From Chitinophaga rupis (lineage in GTDB: Bacteria; Bacteroidota; Bacteroidia; Chitinophagales; Chitinophagaceae), in contig NZ_FOBB01000001.1 of the NCBI RefSeq assembly GCF_900109685.1, positions 1,488,001 through 1,552,000 of the forward strand: a stretch of DNA of 64,000 nucleotides, read 5' to 3'. The notes beneath the pieces were generated by a model. That model ran no database searches and was not told where the DNA came from. It worked only from the letters and a program-made list of their open reading frames with translations. Below, piece after piece: positions 17,675-26,804 of this stretch (within the stretch, counting starts at the first letter, position 1; each line of letters opens with the position of its first letter). The position numbers were made by a program, and so were the translations under genes.

Positions 17675-19453
17675 ATGTGTATAAAACATGTATGGATCTT
17701 ACTCCTTTCCGTTACGCTCTTTACTGCCTGCAGTAAAAAGCTTGACCAGGTGCCTGAAGATACTGCCACCAAAGCCGCCATTTTTGGCAGTGAAAAAGGA
17801 ATGGAAACCTATGCCAACTCCTTTTACGAAATACTGCCTACGGCCAATAATATACACCAGGGCGATGCGATGGCTGATTATGCGGCCCGCACCCAGGTGC
17901 CTGACTTTTTAAGGGACGGCGCTTATGGCCCCCGCCAAAGCTCCGGCTGGGACTGGACGGCACTGCGTAACATTAACTTTTTCCTGGAGAACTGTAATAA
18001 CCCCAAGATATCGCCCAAGGTTATACGTAATTATATAGGGCTGGCAAAGTTCTTCCGCGCCTGGTTTTATTTTGATAAGATAAAACGCTTTGGCGATGTG
18101 CCCTGGATCAACAAAACCATGACCATTAACGATCCGGACCTGTTTAAGGGAAGGGATAGCCGCACGCTGGTAATGGATTCCGTACTGGCTGATATTGACT
18201 CTGCCTGCGCCAGCATCACCGCTACTGACGATAAATCACGCAGCCTGATCACCAGGTATGTGGCTTATGCCTTTAAATCAAGAGTATGCTTGTTTGAAGG
18301 CACTTTCCGCAAATACCATACGGAGTATGGCTTGCAGAACACGGCAGACCGCTGGCTTACGGAAGCTATGAATGCTGCTAAAACTGTGATGGACGAAGCC
18401 GGGTATACACTGAGCACGGCTAACGGCACCGCACAATCTTACCGGCAGCTGTTCATCAGCAAAGCGCCGGTGAGCGCTGAAATTATGCTGGCCGCCTTAT
18501 GCGACCCTAACCTGAGCGTGTACAATGATGGCAACTGGTGGTGGACCAGCGCTACCTATGGCTCCCGCGTAAGCTTTACCCGCACATTCATTAATACTTA
18601 CCTGAATATTGACGGTACACCCTTTACCTCCAAAGCCGGTTATGCTACCCTGCCTTTTGTGGAGGAAGTAAAAGGCCGCGATCTGCGTTTGCAGCAAACC
18701 ATCCGCATGGGCAGCTATAAAAGGGTAAATGGTGGTGTGCCACAAGCGGCGCCGCCGGTATTTTCGTATACCTATACCGGTTACCAGCCTATTAAATGGT
18801 GCCTGGATGATACGTACTATGATGGCGGCAGCCGTAATGATAACTCCATATCCATTATACGTTATGCAGAAGTATTGCTGAACTATGCAGAGGCAAAGGC
18901 GGAGCTGGGCGCTTTTACAGATGCTGACTGGGGTATGACCGTAGGTGCGCTGCGCGCCAGGGCCGGTATTACCGGCGGCTTAACGGCTAAGCCGGTGGTA
19001 GCAGACGATTACCTGAAAACAACTTATTTCCCCGGCATTACAGACCCTGCGCTGCTGGAAATACGCCGTGAAAGAGGTATTGAGCTGGCGCTGGAAGGTT
19101 TCCGCTTTTATGATATTGTACGCTGGAAACGCGGTGAGCTGATGGACCAGGTATGGAACGGCTTTTATGTGCCTGCCCTGGATACGCCTATGGACCTGAA
19201 CGGGGATGGCGTGAATGATGTGGTGTTTTACCAGCAGAAGCCGGCCACCCAGCTGCCGGGCGTTACCTATGTAAATGTGGCGGCCACTATTAACGGTGGG
19301 GTAAACCCGCAGCGGCTTTCGCACGATACGTATGGAGAGCTTAACTGGCTGAATAATATTTCCCGGAAATGGAATGATAAGTACTACCTGTATCCCATCC
19401 CGGAGGCAGACCGGTTAATGAACCCCAAGCTGGGGCAGAACCCGGGATGGTAA
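17675..19453 (+). CDS. RagB/SusD family nutrient-uptake outer membrane lipoprotein
   Basis: 592 residues with a lipoprotein signal (LLLSVTLFTACSKK, Cys19). The TPR-rich SusD fold shows in the NIN(F)FLENCNN region, RAWFYFDKIKRFGDVPWI and the C-terminal family pattern (ALLEIRRERGIELALEGFRF, YDIVRWKRG). It caps the SusC barrel at the cell surface and binds the ligand. It begins 35 bases after the SusC stop and ends in the terminator at 19489, closing the sigma-FecR-SusC-SusD unit. Confidence 0.95.
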   Translation: MCIKHVWILLLSVTLFTACSKKLDQVPEDTATKAAIFGSEKGMETYANSFYEILPTANNIHQGDAMADYAARTQVPDFLRDGAYGPRQSSGWDWTALRNINFFLENCNNPKISPKVIRNYIGLAKFFRAWFYFDKIKRFGDVPWINKTMTINDPDLFKGRDSRTLVMDSVLADIDSACASITATDDKSRSLITRYVAYAFKSRVCLFEGTFRKYHTEYGLQNTADRWLTEAMNAAKTVMDEAGYTLSTANGTAQSYRQLFISKAPVSAEIMLAALCDPNLSVYNDGNWWWTSATYGSRVSFTRTFINTYLNIDGTPFTSKAGYATLPFVEEVKGRDLRLQQTIRMGSYKRVNGGVPQAAPPVFSYTYTGYQPIKWCLDDTYYDGGSRNDNSISIIRYAEVLLNYAEAKAELGAFTDADWGMTVGALRARAGITGGLTAKPVVADDYLKTTYFPGITDPALLEIRRERGIELALEGFRFYDIVRWKRGELMDQVWNGFYVPALDTPMDLNGDGVNDVVFYQQKPATQLPGVTYVNVAATINGGVNPQRLSHDTYGELNWLNNISRKWNDKYYLYPIPEADRLMNPKLGQNPGW

Positions 19454-19488
19454 ATTAATGTGCCAGCATAACTGCTTACCATAAATGA

Positions 19489-19520
19489 AATGTCCGGATC
19501 ATTGATCCGGACATTCTTTT
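19489..19520 (+). terminator. Intrinsic terminator after the first SusCD locus
   Basis: Stem AATGTCCGGAT (19489-19499) with ATCCGGACATT (19505-19515), a 5-base loop and a T-rich tail. It is nearly the same stem as the terminator at 12493-12516. Confidence 0.85.
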
Positions 19521-19558
19521 TATATCATTATCGTCAAATATCAAACTCACGAGCACAT

Positions 19559-20593
19559 TTACCTGATCGTCCAGGTTTCATTACCGGCCAGCAGCTTATC
19601 CAGGTCGCCGGGGCCTCTTTTGGCAATAGCGTCTTCGATCTGGCGGGCCATCCCTTCTTCATAGGTAGGACGACTGGTTTGGTAAAACACGCCGAAGGGG
19701 CGGGGCAGGTGGCCTTCAATCCGGGGATCATCGAAGATGCGGGTTAAAAGCTGTGCCTTATAAAAATCCTTTTCGTCGTGGATCCACAGGTCGCTGGCGC
19801 TGTATTGCTCACCCAGGGTTACTACCACAGGTTTTAAACCATCCAGGCGGATGCCTTTATCTTTCTGCGCGCCAAAGATCAGGGGCTGACCTTGTTCCAG
19901 CATCACGGTTTCTGTGGGGCGTGTACCTTTTTCTGTAAATATTTCAAAAGCGCCATCGTTAAAGATGTTACAGTTCTGGTATATTTCCAGAAAGGAGGCG
20001 CCTTTATGGGCATGGCTGCGTTTCAGCATTTCCTGCAGGTGCTTGGGATCACGGTCCATGCTGCGGGCTATAAAAGTAGCATCCGCACCCAGGGCCAGGG
20101 CCAGAGGATTGAACGGATGATCTATACTACCCATGGGGGTGGACTTGGTGATCTTGTTCTCCTCGGAAGTAGGGGAGTACTGGCCTTTGGTAAGCCCGTA
20201 TATCTGGTTGTTAAACAACATGATATTCAGGTCAAAATTGCGGCGCAGCAGGTGAATGGTGTGGTTACCACCTATGGACAGGCCATCGCCATCACCGGTT
20301 ACAACCCATATGCTCAGTTCCGGGCGGCTGGCTTTTAAGCCGGAGGCTATTGCCGTGGCACGGCCGTGAATAGAGTGCATGCCGTACGTGTTCATATAAT
20401 ACGGGAAGCGGGAAGAGCAACCGATACCGGAAATGATCACTATATTTTCGCGGGGAATATTCAGCCCCGGCATAATGGTTTGTACCTGTTTTAATATGGA
20501 GTAGTCTCCGCAGCCCGGACACCAGCGTACTTCCTGGTCCGTTGCAAAATCCTTGGCGGTCAGCGCCTGCGGAGCTATAGTTGTTGTTGACAT
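19559..20593 (-). CDS. korB: 2-oxoacid:ferredoxin oxidoreductase, beta subunit
   Basis: 344 residues of the thiamine-diphosphate-binding beta subunit that oxidatively decarboxylates 2-oxoglutarate or another 2-oxoacid, passing electrons to ferredoxin. Visible features are the RWCPGCGDYSIL motif (Cys25, Cys28), SGIGCSSRFPYYMNTYGMHS, the ThDP motif GDGDGLSIGGN (100-110) with NNQIYGLTKGQYSPTS. The C-terminal extension is normal. KorB needs the alpha/gamma subunit KorA, usually adjacent, but the gene upstream here is an AhpD-like protein. The 2-oxoglutarate assignment is the usual one in this group, not proven. Confidence 0.92.
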   Translation of the reverse strand: MSTTTIAPQALTAKDFATDQEVRWCPGCGDYSILKQVQTIMPGLNIPRENIVIISGIGCSSRFPYYMNTYGMHSIHGRATAIASGLKASRPELSIWVVTGDGDGLSIGGNHTIHLLRRNFDLNIMLFNNQIYGLTKGQYSPTSEENKITKSTPMGSIDHPFNPLALALGADATFIARSMDRDPKHLQEMLKRSHAHKGASFLEIYQNCNIFNDGAFEIFTEKGTRPTETVMLEQGQPLIFGAQKDKGIRLDGLKPVVVTLGEQYSASDLWIHDEKDFYKAQLLTRIFDDPRIEGHLPRPFGVFYQTSRPTYEEGMARQIEDAIAKRGPGDLDKLLAGNETWTIR

Positions 20594-20620
20594 CCGTTTA
20601 TATATTAAAAGTCTGCAAAG

Positions 20621-20741
20621 TTAATTAATAATGAATAGTTAATAATTAATAATAAAGTACTTCGTTTGGCACGGCTAATAATTATTTAAGTACTGCATTC
20701 CTGAAGCACCTGTTAATTATTAATGCTTAATTATTCATTAA
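20621..20741. repeat. AT-rich inverted 'word' repeat between korB and the AhpD-like gene
   Basis: Left arm 20621-20653 and right arm 20712-20741 are built from permutations of TTAATTATTAAT and TTAATGAATAATTAA and are imperfect reverse complements. The stop of the AhpD-like gene (20727) lies inside the right arm. Related words occur at 28058-28087 and 32341-32370. Confidence 0.7.
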
Positions 20742-21071
20742 AAGATCCCAGTATTCTGCCGCACGGCGGGTATGCGGTATTACAATAGTGCCGCCTACTA
20801 TGTTGGCTACAGCAAAGATCTCATACATTTCTTCTGTTGTGATCCCCTGTTCATGGCATTTACCCAAATGGTATTTGATACAATCGTCGCAACGCAGCAC
20901 CATAGACGATACAAGGCCCAGCATTTCCTTTACTTTGGTGCTCAGCGCCCCTTCTGCATAGGTATTGGTATCCAGGTTAAACAGGCGGTTAATAACCTTG
21001 TTCTGCTTGTCCAGGATCACTTCATTCATTTTAGCCCTGTAGTCGTTAAATTCTTGGATCTGATCTGCCAT
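20727..21071 (-). CDS. Carboxymuconolactone decarboxylase / AhpD-like protein
   Basis: 114 residues of the AhpD-fold family. The redox motif CDDC is present (VLRCDDCIKYHLGKC) followed by the helix GITTEEMYEIFAVANIVGG. The CxxC with a downstream histidine suggests an alkylhydroperoxidase-like thiol activity rather than lactone decarboxylation. The last residues (LLMNN) and the stop are encoded by the AT-rich repeat arm. It is upstream of korB in the same direction but separated from it by the repeat element. Confidence 0.88.
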   Translation of the reverse strand: MADQIQEFNDYRAKMNEVILDKQNKVINRLFNLDTNTYAEGALSTKVKEMLGLVSSMVLRCDDCIKYHLGKCHEQGITTEEMYEIFAVANIVGGTIVIPHTRRAAEYWDLLMNN

Positions 21072-21480
21072 ACGTCTTTTTATTTCACCGCTAAAGCTAT
21101 GAAAGGATTGGCAAATATAGATATAATCTACTTCATTGGTGGACTATTGGGCGGAAGATAGGCTATAATAAAAGGTTATAGGTTATAACCGTAGATTATA
21201 AGGGTAATAAGGGAGATGGCTCAGCAGGGTAGTTTGAGCCTTGACATGGACTTCACCAGGGATGGACCAGGGAAAAACATGGGATCTGGTAGGGAAACAC
21301 ATGAGAAAGACATGAGAAACACATGGAAAAGACATGGAAAAAGGTTGATTGAAAACCGTGGTAAAATGATGTAGGGTTTTATGTAGGGGGGAGGAGTTGC
21401 GCAGCAATGTCAGTAGGGAAAAAGGGGGGATTTAGGAGGGAAGGGTACCAGTTGCACAGCAATCGGACAGGAATAGATGT
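21072..21480. other. Gene-free stretch with low-complexity direct repeats
   Basis: About 400 bases without a convincing gene. At 21240-21345 short units around ACATG, AAACACATG and AAGACATG recur six or more times. At about 21398-21465 the phrase GTTGC(G/A)CAGCAAT occurs twice. A G-rich tract lies between them. A 74-residue minus-strand reading frame here has no family features. I see no promoter or RNA that I can name. Confidence 0.4.
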
Positions 21481-21501
21481 GCCCCACCTTTAAGGTGGGG
21501 C
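21481..21501. terminator. GC-rich hairpin behind the amidase gene
   Basis: Stem GCCCCACC (21481-21488) with GGTGGGGC (21494-21501) and a 5-base loop, 6 bases past the minus-strand stop of the amidase. There is no clear U-tract, so it may stabilise the mRNA end as much as terminate. Confidence 0.6.
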
Positions 21502-21506
21502 GGCGG

Positions 21507-23252
21507 CTATTTACCGGCCGCTTCCAGGTAGTCTTTCACGCCCTGCACAATCTTATCTGCCATCAGCTGGCGGAAAGCCGGGTCTAATACTTTAGCCTCA
21601 TCGCCCGGGAAGCTCAGGAACAGGGTTTCTATGAGGGCATCCGGAAATTCAGTTGGGTTGTTGAGAATAAAATTGAAATTACCGTTACAGCCAAACCCTG
21701 ATAAACCGGTTTCCAGCATGCGGTTGTAAATAAAACGGGCCAGCGGCTCGCAAAAGGGGTGTTTATAATAGGTGGCAGTGCCTTTCACATCTACCGGGTT
21801 TACGGATGAGTTCAGGTGCACGCTTAACAGCAGGTCAGGATCCGTACGGCGGAAGTTGGAGAGGCGGTCCTCATTGGCCACAAACTGATCGCGGGTGCGG
21901 GTGGCAATAACGGTGGCGCCTTCTTTTTCCAGCGCGGCTTTTACCAACAGGGAAATGGAAAGGCTCAGCTCTTTTTCATACACACCCATATTACCCAATG
22001 CGCCTACATTGCTGCCACCATGGCCGGCATCCAGCCCAATGGTAAGGTCTTTCAGCTGCAGGCTGGCAGGGGTGCGCTTTACTTTTACCTGAAGGGTATC
22101 GCCCCTGTAATAGACCTGGTATCCCCATGGAAAGGCATGATGCAGGTTAATGACCATGCGGAACACTTCCGGCTCTATCTGCTGCCAGGCCACCTGCTGA
22201 ATTTCACGGGTGGTACCGAGCTGTGTTTGCAGCCCCTCTTCTGCATAAGCGCCATACACATCTACAATGATCTTACCGGGTTCTACTTCCTGGGTGGAGG
22301 TATAGGGCAGCTTATCTGCCAGGGGCACGGATACGTAATCGTAATTCTCATCGGCCCAAACCCTGGCTGTATTAATAATGCTTATGGGCGACAGCTCCTC
22401 GAGGGTGGCTGTATCCAGCAGTGGCTCCGGTATATAGGCTATGTGGCGGGGCGCCAGCTTTATCTTATAATAATCCCCTTCGCGTCCGGCAATCTGCAGC
22501 AGCACGCCTTCATTCAGGTAGCCTAATTTTTCAGGACCCAGGCGGTCGCCATGAGGCGAGGTGGTGAGGTAGGTCATGTTATCAATAGTGCGGCCGGTGA
22601 ACAGCCCTTCATTACGCATAAAGCTGTAATAATTGCCGCTTTCCTTTACCGTGCTGTTGCCATTGCTATCCTGCAGGGTTACCTTAATACGGCCAAACAG
22701 CAGGCTGTCTGTATCCTGTATTACGTACATGCCTTCGTAAAAGCCGGGCACGCCCTGCGTTTCATTTGCCGGCAGCTCCTGTAGCGGCCTGTTATTGATC
22801 CAGGTGGCTTTGCAGCCGGGGTAAGCCTTCATTTTAATGCGCAGGGTATCACCTTCTACCAGCTGCAGGTTGCCCTGGGGCGAGATGTTAAAGTAATCAA
22901 TGCGGAAAACGGGCGTAGCGCTGGGGGGCGGTAAAGGGCGATAATAATACACTACCTGTTTCGTATAGGTTTTACCGGTGCTATCTGCTGCGGTTAAGTT
23001 AAAGGCGGTTCTGCCCACTGCCAGCTCTTTTTTAATGGCAAAAGCGCCGGTGGGGTATACGTAAATGCTATCGTTATTGAGATAGAGCCGGCAGCCTTTA
23101 CAGGTGCGGCCGGAGAGGTATTGTCTGGCGCTGCTTACATTATTCTGTTCCCTTACAGGTTGGTTCAGGTGTAGTAAAACCTGTGCGATGGCCGGCTGCT
23201 GCATCCCGCACAAAATGATCACCAGCAGCCTTTGCAAAAAACGTTTAGTCAT
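21507..23252 (-). CDS. N-acetylmuramoyl-L-alanine amidase (Amidase_3) with large N-terminal region
   Basis: 581 residues with a signal peptide (VIILCGMQQPAIAQ). About 400 residues of beta-rich sequence follow, including SH3-like stretches and an AMIN-like segment (KIIVDVYGAYAEEG). The C-terminal zinc amidase starts near residue 405. Expected zinc and catalytic residues are in DAGHGG (His411), YEKE (Glu near 426), SVHLNSS (His479) and ALIETLFLS (Glu542). It cleaves the bond between MurNAc and the stem peptide in the periplasm during cell division or wall turnover. The N-terminal half is longer than in AmiC-type enzymes. Confidence 0.9.
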   Translation of the reverse strand: MTKRFLQRLLVIILCGMQQPAIAQVLLHLNQPVREQNNVSSARQYLSGRTCKGCRLYLNNDSIYVYPTGAFAIKKELAVGRTAFNLTAADSTGKTYTKQVVYYYRPLPPPSATPVFRIDYFNISPQGNLQLVEGDTLRIKMKAYPGCKATWINNRPLQELPANETQGVPGFYEGMYVIQDTDSLLFGRIKVTLQDSNGNSTVKESGNYYSFMRNEGLFTGRTIDNMTYLTTSPHGDRLGPEKLGYLNEGVLLQIAGREGDYYKIKLAPRHIAYIPEPLLDTATLEELSPISIINTARVWADENYDYVSVPLADKLPYTSTQEVEPGKIIVDVYGAYAEEGLQTQLGTTREIQQVAWQQIEPEVFRMVINLHHAFPWGYQVYYRGDTLQVKVKRTPASLQLKDLTIGLDAGHGGSNVGALGNMGVYEKELSLSISLLVKAALEKEGATVIATRTRDQFVANEDRLSNFRRTDPDLLLSVHLNSSVNPVDVKGTATYYKHPFCEPLARFIYNRMLETGLSGFGCNGNFNFILNNPTEFPDALIETLFLSFPGDEAKVLDPAFRQLMADKIVQGVKDYLEAAGK

Positions 23253-23277
23253 GATCCCCGGAAAATAATGTGCAAAT

Positions 23278-23385
23278 TTAATGTGCTAATACGCTAATGT
23301 GCTAATATGCCGGTAAATCAATGCAAAAGCATTCACTCATTGGCATATTAACATTCACCGGCGCATTAGCACATCAGCACATTAT
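23278..23385. repeat. Inverted 'word' repeat between amidase and acyl-CoA dehydrogenase genes
   Basis: Left arm 23278-23315 is made of ATGTGCTAAT / ACGCTAAT units ending ATATGCCGG. Right arm 23342-23385 begins GGCATAT and continues with GCATTAGCACATCAGCACATTA, an imperfect reverse complement. It ends 3 bases from the stop of the minus-strand dehydrogenase and lies upstream of the amidase. Confidence 0.7.
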
Positions 23386-23388
23386 CCA

Positions 23389-25182
23389 TTACCAAATATA
23401 CCGGTTTTCGGCAATCAGCTTATCCGCTATTCTGCGGCGGGCATCTTTGGTATTAAAGGGTTCTGTTTTTGTAAAACGTTTCAGGCCTAACAGCATCATA
23501 CGTTGCTCATCGCCTTCTGCAAAGCTGTTAATAGCATCTTTACCATATTTGTGGATACGGTCGGCAGCATCGGTAAGGTAGGTGCGCACCATATCGGCCT
23601 GCAGGGCAGCAGCGCTTTCGCCCTGTGTATCTACCATCTTTAACAGGCGCAGCAAGCCGCTTTCTGCGGTAAAGGTTTCAATGGCCATATCGGCAATATT
23701 CATCAGCAGCTCCTGTTCTGTTTCCAGCCTGGCCATCAGCTTCTGAGCGGCTGCGCCGGCTACCAGCAGAATGGCTTTTTTCAGGCTCAGGATCAGCTTT
23801 TTTTCTTTGCTGAAAGGGGTTTCATCATCGCTGCCAAAGTCCGGTATGCTCATCAGCTCCTTCATTACGTTCATGGCGGGCGTCATCAGGTCCAGCTTAC
23901 CTTTCATGGCGCGTTTCAGTGTCATGTCCAGTGTAAGCAGGCGGTTAATTTCGTTGGTGCCTTCAAAAATCCGGTTGATGCGTGCATCGCGGTAAGCTTT
24001 TGAAATTACGTATTCATCACTGAAGCCGTTACCCCCGTGGATCTGTACGCCTTCATCCACCACATAGTCCAGTACTTCAGAGCCATTGACCTTTAACATG
24101 GCGCATTCCACTGCATATTCTTCTGCTGCACCCAGCACTGCTTCATTAAAGGGTTTGCCGGCGGCCAGCAGCTCCTGCTCCTGCTGCTCTATGAGCTGCG
24201 CAGTGCGGAACAGGGACGATTCTGCCATCCAGGTGCGGATGCTCATTTCGGCGAGCTTATGTTTTATAGCGCCGAAGTTGGCAATGGGCTGTTTAAACTG
24301 CTCGCGGGTGATGGCATAATTCACTACGTTGGTAATGGTTTTTTTACAGGCGCCCAGGGCGGCTGCGCACAGCTTCAGGCGGCCTATGTTCAGGATGTTA
24401 AAGGCTATGAGGTGGCCTTTGCCAATATCGCCCAGCACATTTTCTGCGGGTACCTTTGCATCCTGGAAATAGATCTGGCGGGTGCTGGAGCCTTTAATGC
24501 CCATTTTATGCTCTTCTGCACCCAGGGTAAAACCGGGGGTATCCTTATCTACAATAAAACCGGTGAACTTATCGCCGTCTATTTTAGCAAATACGGTAAA
24601 TACATCTGCAAAACCGGAGTTGGTGATCCAGCACTTTTGCCCGTTCAGTAAATAATATTTGCCATCATCAGAAAGTTTGGCGGTGGTTTTGGCGCTCAGC
24701 GCATCGGAACCGGAGTTAGGCTCCGTAAGGGCATAAGCGCCTTTCATTTCACCACTGGCCAGTTTGGGAATATATTTTTGTTTCTGTGCTTCTGTTCCGA
24801 AATATAAAATAGGCAGGGAGCCAATGCCCGTGTGAGCCGCCATGGCTACGGAAAAGGAGTGGCCGGAGCCCAGCGCTTCATTAATGATGGTGGCGGTTAC
24901 AAAATCTTTTCCCAGGCCGCCGTATGCTTCCGGGAAGCTGGCGCCCAGCAGGCCCTGCTCACCGGCTTTATCCAGCAGGGAAGGCATGAGGCCTTCTTCC
25001 AGCTTATCCAAACGGTCCAGCACGGGCGTTACCTCTTTCTCTACAAACTGCTCCGCCATTTCTTTGATCATGCGTTGCTCCTCATTAAAATCTTCAGGTG
25101 TGAATACATCATAGGGAGTGCTTTCTTTTACCAGGAATTCGGCCCCTTTGAGGGATGTTTTTTTATCAACTGTAGTATCCAT
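23389..25182 (-). CDS. Acyl-CoA dehydrogenase family protein with C-terminal extension
   Basis: 597 residues. The N-terminal 400 form the acyl-CoA dehydrogenase fold: EQRMIKEMAEQFVEKEV, GAYALTEPNSGSDA (FAD/substrate loop), WITNSGFADVFTVFAK and RDARINRIFEGTNEINR with the likely catalytic Glu in FEGTNE. About 190 extra helical residues follow, as in very-long-chain (VLCAD/ACAD9-like) enzymes. It oxidises an acyl-CoA to the enoyl-CoA in fatty-acid degradation, passing electrons to ETF. Chain length is inferred from the architecture. No other beta-oxidation gene is adjacent. Confidence 0.93.
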   Translation of the reverse strand: MDTTVDKKTSLKGAEFLVKESTPYDVFTPEDFNEEQRMIKEMAEQFVEKEVTPVLDRLDKLEEGLMPSLLDKAGEQGLLGASFPEAYGGLGKDFVTATIINEALGSGHSFSVAMAAHTGIGSLPILYFGTEAQKQKYIPKLASGEMKGAYALTEPNSGSDALSAKTTAKLSDDGKYYLLNGQKCWITNSGFADVFTVFAKIDGDKFTGFIVDKDTPGFTLGAEEHKMGIKGSSTRQIYFQDAKVPAENVLGDIGKGHLIAFNILNIGRLKLCAAALGACKKTITNVVNYAITREQFKQPIANFGAIKHKLAEMSIRTWMAESSLFRTAQLIEQQEQELLAAGKPFNEAVLGAAEEYAVECAMLKVNGSEVLDYVVDEGVQIHGGNGFSDEYVISKAYRDARINRIFEGTNEINRLLTLDMTLKRAMKGKLDLMTPAMNVMKELMSIPDFGSDDETPFSKEKKLILSLKKAILLVAGAAAQKLMARLETEQELLMNIADMAIETFTAESGLLRLLKMVDTQGESAAALQADMVRTYLTDAADRIHKYGKDAINSFAEGDEQRMMLLGLKRFTKTEPFNTKDARRRIADKLIAENRYIW

Positions 25183-25366
25183 AACTAGGTATTTGAAAAA
25201 ATGAAGTAAGAGGTATGAAGTATGATAGCTGAAAGCGATGGCAAGGATATGATCTGATTTAACTGAATGCCTGGAACTTACACTGCAAACTTCAAGACCC
25301 GTGTATCGTAATTTACTTAGTTTGGGGCAAATGGCAAAAGTTGATTAAAATTGTTGGGTTAACAGT

Positions 25367-26167
25367 ATGTCATCTTTTTATTTACCATATGGCAAGAGCC
25401 GTTTTCACGGTGTGCAGGCGGGGAACGGCCCGCAGCTGCTTATTTGCCTGCATGGCTTTGGGGAAAGCGCCCTGCATTTTGTACCGCTGGCCACTACTAT
25501 GGGCGAACGGTTCACCATTATTGCGCTGGATATGCCGCTGCATGGTAAAACAGAATGGAATGAGCAACGTGCTTTTACCCCGGCAGATCTTAAAGCGTTG
25601 GTGGCCCTGGTATTGCAGCAGCAGCAAAAAGAAGTGTTCTCTTTAATGGGCTACAGCATGGGCGGGCGGCTGGCCCTGTGCCTGGTGCCGCAAATGGCGG
25701 CACAGCTGCAGCACCTGTTCTTACTGGCGCCGGATGGTATTAAAAATAACCCCTGGCATATGTTTGTAACCCGTACCTGGTTAGGCAACCGGCTGTTTAA
25801 ATATGTAACCTATCACCCGGCCCTGTTCTTTAAGCTACTGTCATTTGTGCGGCAACTGGGAGGGGTAAACGAAAGTGTATACAAATTTGTTTTCAGCAGC
25901 ATGAATAAGGTAGATAAACGGGTGCAGGTGTACCAGGTATGGACGGCCATGCGCCGTATGCTGCCGGACCTGAAACGCTGTAAACAGCTGCTGGCGCAGT
26001 ATAGGATCCCTACCCTGCTGATCTACGGAAAATATGACCGCATTATTCCCGCAGTGCTGGGCCGGCGTTTGGTGGATGGTTCTTTTAATGGTGAAATACT
26101 GGTGCTGGATAAAGGGCATCAATTGATGTCGGCAGAGCTGGGGAATGTTATCATGTTAAGAATATAA
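25367..26167 (+). CDS. Alpha/beta hydrolase
   Basis: 266 residues of the alpha/beta-hydrolase fold. Visible are the oxyanion-hole strand (LLICLHGFGESALHF), the nucleophile elbow GYSMGGR, an acidic position after LLIYGKYDRIIP and the final His in LDKGHQL. The substrate is unknown. It is a single gene, transcribed away from the acyl-CoA dehydrogenase, with about 180 bases between. The ATG at 25367 is chosen because a beta strand (SSFYLPYG) starts directly after it. Confidence 0.85.
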   Translation: MSSFYLPYGKSRFHGVQAGNGPQLLICLHGFGESALHFVPLATTMGERFTIIALDMPLHGKTEWNEQRAFTPADLKALVALVLQQQQKEVFSLMGYSMGGRLALCLVPQMAAQLQHLFLLAPDGIKNNPWHMFVTRTWLGNRLFKYVTYHPALFFKLLSFVRQLGGVNESVYKFVFSSMNKVDKRVQVYQVWTAMRRMLPDLKRCKQLLAQYRIPTLLIYGKYDRIIPAVLGRRLVDGSFNGEILVLDKGHQLMSAELGNVIMLRI

Positions 26168-26169
26168 TA

Positions 26170-26177
26170 TATATTTG
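26170..26177 (+). promoter_or_regulatory. Candidate -7 box (TATATTTG) of the M23 lipoprotein gene
   Basis: Matches TAnnTTTG directly behind the hydrolase stop and 57 bases upstream of the ATG at 26235. Confidence 0.45.
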
Positions 26178-26234
26178 CACCTCAAGGACCGGTCTGTACT
26201 TATAACCATTTCTTAATTAAAAACCATCTAACCT

Positions 26235-26789
26235 ATGTACACAAAGACCGCGACCGCGATAGGGATCCTATCCCTTATGCTGACTGTAGCAGCCTGTAAA
26301 AAAAGTGAAATTGTAGCAACTCATTCAAAGCCGGCACCGATTGAAAAACAGGCCCCAACGGAAGCTTCCCAAAAATTGGCGGTAGATGAAGTTTCAACGC
26401 TTGCCCGCGTTGCCTCACCAGTACCCGGTTACGTAGTAACGTATGCGTATGGAATAAAAAATCCAAGGTACGCGGCTGGCTACCACACCGGCGATGATTA
26501 TGCAGCGCCCAAAGGCAAAAAAGTGGTGGCCGTACTGGCCGGCACTATTGCATGGTCCAACAGCAATGGCGGCTCCTATGGCAACTGGATAGGCCTGCGC
26601 ACGGCTACCGGTCGTGACTATATTTATTGCCATCTTTCCGTGCGTTCTGTAAAAGCAGGGGATAAAGTAGCAGCAGGTCAGAAGCTGGGAGAAGTTGGCG
26701 CCACCGGCAACGTTACCGGGCCTCACCTGCATTTTGAGGACAGGCCCAAGGGTGGCGGTTATGGCAATGACCGTAAACCTAAATGGTAA
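26235..26789 (+). CDS. M23 family metallopeptidase, lipoprotein
   Basis: 184 residues. A lipoprotein signal ends at Cys21 (LMLTVAACKK). A linker rich in Lys and Glu follows to about residue 60, then a compact LytM/M23 domain. The zinc site is complete: His84 and Asp88 (YHTGDDY), His133 (YCHLS) and His164-x-His166 (GPHLHFE). It would cut peptide cross-links in peptidoglycan from an outer-membrane anchor. It is small for the family and lacks LysM repeats. The gene is bracketed by an 11-bp inverted repeat (26184-26194 and 26832-26842). Confidence 0.92.
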   Translation: MYTKTATAIGILSLMLTVAACKKSEIVATHSKPAPIEKQAPTEASQKLAVDEVSTLARVASPVPGYVVTYAYGIKNPRYAAGYHTGDDYAAPKGKKVVAVLAGTIAWSNSNGGSYGNWIGLRTATGRDYIYCHLSVRSVKAGDKVAAGQKLGEVGATGNVTGPHLHFEDRPKGGGYGNDRKPKW

Positions 26790-26804
26790 TCTAAGCTGAT
26801 TGAT

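Noticed and set aside
21183..21407. 74-residue minus-strand reading frame
   Set aside because: Made by the ACATG tract (repeated Met/Phe/Ser/His); no family pattern and no promoter.
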